A DNA stretch of 8,519 nt from Limnochordia bacterium. GTDB taxonomy: Bacteria; Bacillota; Limnochordia; DUMW01. The stretch covers positions 1 to 8,519 of the forward strand of contig JALNWK010000082.1 in assembly GCA_023230925.1 (NCBI GenBank). The letters are read 5' to 3'. Position numbers and translations under genes: made by a program. The stretch's first letter is position 1, and each line of letters begins with the position of its first letter. This document shows, one piece after another, positions 6,653 to 8,519 of this stretch. The notes under the pieces were generated by a model. It saw only the letters and a list, made by a program, of their open reading frames with translations, had not been told where the DNA came from and ran no database searches.

Positions 6653-7426
6653 ATGAAGAAATTTCGTACAGAGTATGTCGTAATGGCTACCATTGTTGTG
6701 GCTGCGGTTTTCTGTGGATGTATGCTAGTTCGCAAGCCAACTACTGAATTATCTGAGAGTTTAACAGACCACCTTCAACTATGGTTACGAGCAGATAAAG
6801 GAGTTTTCTTGGTGGACGGTGTTGTAAGCCAGTGGACCGACCAGTCCGGTAAGGGCAATCACGCAGTTGCCGCTGAGGGCTCGGTCATGCGTCTTGAGGA
6901 ATTGGCGGAAAATGCCCAGCCTGCCATATTGTTTAACGGAACAAGTGCGCTTAGGATACCCCATGCAGACGGTTTGAACGCTGATGGTTCCTTCACGACA
7001 TTTATCGTATATAAGGTTTCGAGTGGTTTCCGATTGGCGCAAAAAAAGGATGCTAGTACTGGGTTGACGGGCACCGCGTGGTTTGTAACACCGCAAAATG
7101 GCATGGCTGTATCTGGCAAGAGTCCGACAAAAGCCTCTTTTGAGACCGGAGTTCTTCACATTCAAGCGAATGTATTCGATGCTGAATTGGGTGAGATACA
7201 CGTATATAGTAATGGTACCGAGGTTGAGTTAGTGACCGACGTGCCCCTCCAACAAGCGAACGAGGATCCAGTATATATTGGACGCCGGAATCAAAGCCCA
7301 TCCGCTGGATTCATTACTGGCTATATAGCCGAGTTCATCATTTACGATACTAACTTATCCGCCGATGAACGATGCGCTGTTGAAGGCTATCTCAGACAGA
7401 AATATGCCATAAACGAAAGTCAATAA
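6653..7426 (+). CDS. Small LamG-like module protein, probable lipoprotein
   Basis: This 257-residue protein is one LamG/concanavalin A-like module behind an export signal. The N-terminus is Met-Lys-Lys-Phe-Arg, a hydrophobic stretch (9-20), then Phe-Cys-Gly-Cys at 20-23. That looks like a lipobox with Cys23 lipidated, although Phe at -3 is unusual. A short polar linker follows. The module spans about 39-252: 'LQLWLRADKGV', 'WTDQSGKGNHA', 'GFRLAQKKD' (125-133), 'AWFVTPQNGMA' (142-152), 'VYIGRRN' (207-213) and 'ERCAVEGYL' (239-247). The start is uncertain. ATG 6653 gives a textbook signal but no clear Shine-Dalgarno; the in-frame ATG at 6611 has only a weak AGGT and would add 14 residues before the positive charges. 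It lies 60 bases after the large gene, so the same operon is likely. No catalytic residues are evident; ligand binding at the membrane surface is inferred. Confidence 0.75.
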   Translation: MKKFRTEYVVMATIVVAAVFCGCMLVRKPTTELSESLTDHLQLWLRADKGVFLVDGVVSQWTDQSGKGNHAVAAEGSVMRLEELAENAQPAILFNGTSALRIPHADGLNADGSFTTFIVYKVSSGFRLAQKKDASTGLTGTAWFVTPQNGMAVSGKSPTKASFETGVLHIQANVFDAELGEIHVYSNGTEVELVTDVPLQQANEDPVYIGRRNQSPSAGFITGYIAEFIIYDTNLSADERCAVEGYLRQKYAINESQ

Positions 7427-7428
7427 TC

Positions 7429-7435
7429 AGGAGGG
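7429..7435 (+). promoter_or_regulatory. Ribosome binding site for the 7447 gene
   Basis: AGGAGGG at 7429-7435 starts three bases after the previous stop codon. It excludes the GTG at 7435, which overlaps the site itself, and favours ATG 7447 with 11 bases of spacing, slightly longer than ideal. Confidence 0.65.
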
Positions 7436-7446
7436 TGCTGAAAACG

Positions 7447-8187
7447 ATGAAAAACTTCACATGGATGTTGGTTACGGTTGTTGTGGGCATTTTGCTTGTT
7501 GGGAGTACTACTTTTGCGGACATTCCGACCGACGGTCTACAGATCTGGCTTCGTGCAGATCGCGGTGTGATTGAGGAAAATGGAATTGTGGTAAGGTGGG
7601 TTGATCAATCAGGAGAGAAGAATGACGCGGTTTCCGATTCTGGCAGTGCACCTTACCTACAAGCTAACACAATTGCTAATCAGCCTGCGGTTGTCTTTGA
7701 TGGGTCTGCCACTTACCTGTGTGTTTCTCATAAGAATGAGCTCAATGTGGAGAATGGCTGTTCTATATTCGTGGTATACGAGTATTCCAAGGGTTTCCGA
7801 CTTGCTCAGAAGTTGGACAACAGCAATGGTATTACTGAGAAAGCATGGTTTCTCGCACCTCAAAATGGCTTGGCTGTTGGGGGTACCTATTACCGACAAG
7901 GCGATCTATACGTAGATTCGTTCCCCCAGGTCCAATGTAGTGTCTACGACAAGAAAATGCAGGAGATTAAGCTTTATCGCGATGGGCTACTCGTAGCAAC
8001 AATCAATGATGTGAGGCAACAAGTCCCAAATAAAAGCGATCTCTATATAGGCAAACGGAATCATCCTAGCCTAAGCGAAGGCCACCTAGATGGGTTTATC
8101 GCGGAGTTCATCCTTCATGATCGGGCGTTGTCCGAGAATGAACGACAGGCCATTGATGACTACCTAACAGCAAAGTATGGACTATAG
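7447..8187 (+). CDS. Small secreted LamG-like module protein
   Basis: This 246-residue protein has a signal peptide (Met-Lys-Asn-Phe, hydrophobic core 7-19, cleavage near Thr-Phe-Ala24|Asp) and then almost nothing but one LamG/concanavalin A-like module at about 28-246. It shows 'LQIWLRADRGV' (31-41), 'WVDQSGEKNDA' (51-61), 'GFRLAQKLD' (116-124), 'AWFLAPQNGLA' (133-143), 'LYIGKRN' (199-205), 'RALSENER' (226-233) and a terminal 'KYGL' identical to the end of the large propeller protein. There is no lipobox, so it is expected to be soluble in the periplasm or outside the cell. It starts 20 bases after the preceding gene, within the same probable operon. Cysteines at 92, 105 and 164 are not all shared by the other copies. 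No enzyme motif is visible; binding is the likely role, ligand unknown. Confidence 0.82.
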   Translation: MKNFTWMLVTVVVGILLVGSTTFADIPTDGLQIWLRADRGVIEENGIVVRWVDQSGEKNDAVSDSGSAPYLQANTIANQPAVVFDGSATYLCVSHKNELNVENGCSIFVVYEYSKGFRLAQKLDNSNGITEKAWFLAPQNGLAVGGTYYRQGDLYVDSFPQVQCSVYDKKMQEIKLYRDGLLVATINDVRQQVPNKSDLYIGKRNHPSLSEGHLDGFIAEFILHDRALSENERQAIDDYLTAKYGL

Positions 8188-8197
8188 GAGGAACGGG

Positions 8198-8239
8198 GTG
8201 AGCTTATCTAGTGTTATCAATCTCGAGATTGGTGACTAA
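8198..8239 (+). CDS. Possible micro-ORF or remnant of a following operon gene
   Basis: GTG 8198 follows GGAGG (8187-8191) at 6 bases and reads 13 residues (V-S-L-S-S-V-I-N-L-E-I-G-D) to TAA 8237-8239. The placement of the ribosome binding site right at the previous stop resembles the spacing of a fourth operon gene. The reading frame is too short to recognise. It may be chance, a leader peptide, or the truncated start of a lost gene. The inverted repeat at 8213-8236 lies inside it. Confidence 0.2.
   Translation: MSLSSVINLEIGD
8213..8236. promoter_or_regulatory. 24-base inverted repeat with perfect 14-base core
   Basis: GTTATCAATCTC (8213-8224) faces GAGATTGGTGAC (8225-8236). The central CAATCTCGAGATTG (8218-8231) is a perfect palindrome, and the outer positions pair in RNA through two G-U wobbles. 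It lies 26 bases after the last LamG gene. With no T-run it could be an operator, an mRNA 3'-end stabilising hairpin, or a weak terminator. Confidence 0.4.
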
Positions 8240-8269
8240 GATCGTCGGTAAGCTTTAGACGTTGCTGAC

Positions 8270-8329
8270 CTGCAGGCAGAAGGCTGATCGCCGTGGTTAT
8301 CAACTGCGTGGTTAGACTTTTGCCTGTAG
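8270..8329. repeat. Stem-loop with long loop
   Basis: CTGCAGGCAGAAG (8270-8282) pairs with CTTTTGCCTGTAG (8317-8329) over 13 positions, including two G-U pairs, leaving a 34-base loop. Within the loop CGTGGTTA starts at 8292 and recurs at 8307-8314. No T-run follows. It may be a structured RNA element or a chance fold. Confidence 0.3.
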
Positions 8330-8418
8330 TACTTCGTTCTCTGTAGGACGGTTGGGAGGTGCCCTGCCAGGTACAATTATCTACGGCAGATTGAAGCTAT
8401 CTAGCCCCCTAAAGGATT

Positions 8419-8519
8419 TGGACATAAGCTATGTTTGTGCTAAGATTACTTTAGTGGGAGTGATTAACCGTGACAAGAAAGCGTTACTCAGATGATTTCA
8501 AGCAACAGGTGATTGATGA
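8419..8519 (+). mobile_element. Probable left end of an IS3-family element (partial)
   Basis: The segment carries the first codons of an IS3-type OrfA. IS3-family elements usually begin with TG some 50-70 bases before orfA, and TGGACATAAGC at 8419 fits that position and the common TGGAC start. The border is a guess based on this spacing; the right end lies outside the window. Confidence 0.35.
8470..8519 (+). CDS. IS3-family transposase OrfA, N-terminal start only
   Basis: GTG 8470 opens a frame that runs off the window after 16 codons: V-T-R-K-R-Y-S-D-D-F-K-Q-Q-V-I-D. The pattern 'R-K/R-Y-S-x-x-F-K-x-x-V' is the opening of the helix-turn-helix domain of IS3/IS911-type OrfA proteins (HTH_Tnp_1), which bind the IS ends. 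GTGGGAG at 8454-8460 is a suitable ribosome binding site 9 bases upstream. In this family OrfA is normally followed by OrfB (DDE integrase) through a -1 frameshift; that part is not in the window. Confidence 0.75.
   Translation, partial: MTRKRYSDDFKQQVID

Larger units (their letters stand above)
5936..8184 (+). repeat. Three consecutive copies of one LamG-like module across three genes
   Basis: Copy 1 is the C-terminus of the large protein (5936-6589), copy 2 most of the 6653-7426 protein, and copy 3 nearly all of the 7447-8187 protein. All share 'LQ/I-WLRAD-x-GV', 'W-x-DQSG', 'GFRLAQK-x-D', 'AWF-x-x-PQNG', 'YIG-K/R-RN' and a closing 'E-R...YL-x-x-KY'. In a hand alignment of copies 1 and 3, about half of the positions are identical. 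Their DNA has diverged clearly. The pattern fits ancient tandem duplication followed by attachment to different N-termini. Confidence 0.85.
8188..8469. other. Intergenic stretch between the LamG operon and the IS3 OrfA
   Basis: No full gene is visible in these 282 bases. They contain a ribosome-site-like GGAGG directly at the end of the 7447 gene, a 14-codon micro-ORF (8198-8239), a 24-base inverted repeat (8213-8236), and a second stem-loop (8270-8329). From about 8419 onward the sequence is probably the leader of the IS. I see no tRNA and no clear T-tailed terminator. Confidence 0.5.

Noticed and set aside
1..8519. CRISPR array, tRNA, integron attC sites, toxin-antitoxin or defence genes
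   Set aside because: I looked for regular short repeats, cloverleaf-like sequence and typical small gene pairs on both strands and saw none.

Overview
The window is a one-directional (+ strand) block of secreted or carbohydrate-facing genes with pieces of two different insertion sequences at its edges. The C-terminal end of a transposase opens the window (2-109). The first codons of an IS3-type OrfA close it (8470-8519). The organism cannot be identified with certainty. Strong AGGAGG-type ribosome binding sites, GTG/TTG starts, a base composition near balance, Sec signal peptides, a possible lipoprotein, VCBS/FG-GAP propellers, sialidase-like propellers and 'LWLRAD...DQSG' LamG-like modules together suggest a polysaccharide-feeding, IS-rich bacterium of the Poribacteria / PVC (Planctomycetes-Verrucomicrobia-Lentisphaerae) kind. 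The good Shine-Dalgarno sites argue against Bacteroidota. This is inference only.

Layout. 1-122: right end of an IS. 123-549: 3' remnant of a LamG-domain gene, apparently cut by that IS. 550-1029: about 480 bases without a convincing gene, holding one good hairpin. 1030-2322: periplasmic sugar-binding protein of the ABC family 1 type, followed by a hairpin terminator. 2395-3519: sialidase-like beta-propeller protein, probably starting at TTG with no signal peptide. 3560-6592: large exported protein made of a VCBS/FG-GAP propeller and a C-terminal LamG-like module. 6653-7426 and 7447-8187: two small exported proteins, each essentially a free copy of that same LamG-like module, one probably lipid-anchored and one soluble. 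8188-8469: about 280 bases with two inverted repeats and a doubtful micro-ORF. 8419-8519: probable left end of an IS3-family element.

How the genes may work together (inference): the binding protein would capture an oligosaccharide in the periplasm. The sialidase-like protein would act on a glycan, probably inside the cell if the TTG start is right. The three LamG-bearing proteins would bind glycan or protein at or beyond the cell surface. No ABC permease or ATPase gene is present in the window, so the binding protein depends on components encoded elsewhere. The most unusual feature is the run of three adjacent genes carrying the same LamG-like module in three export formats: fused to a propeller, probably lipid-anchored, and freely secreted.
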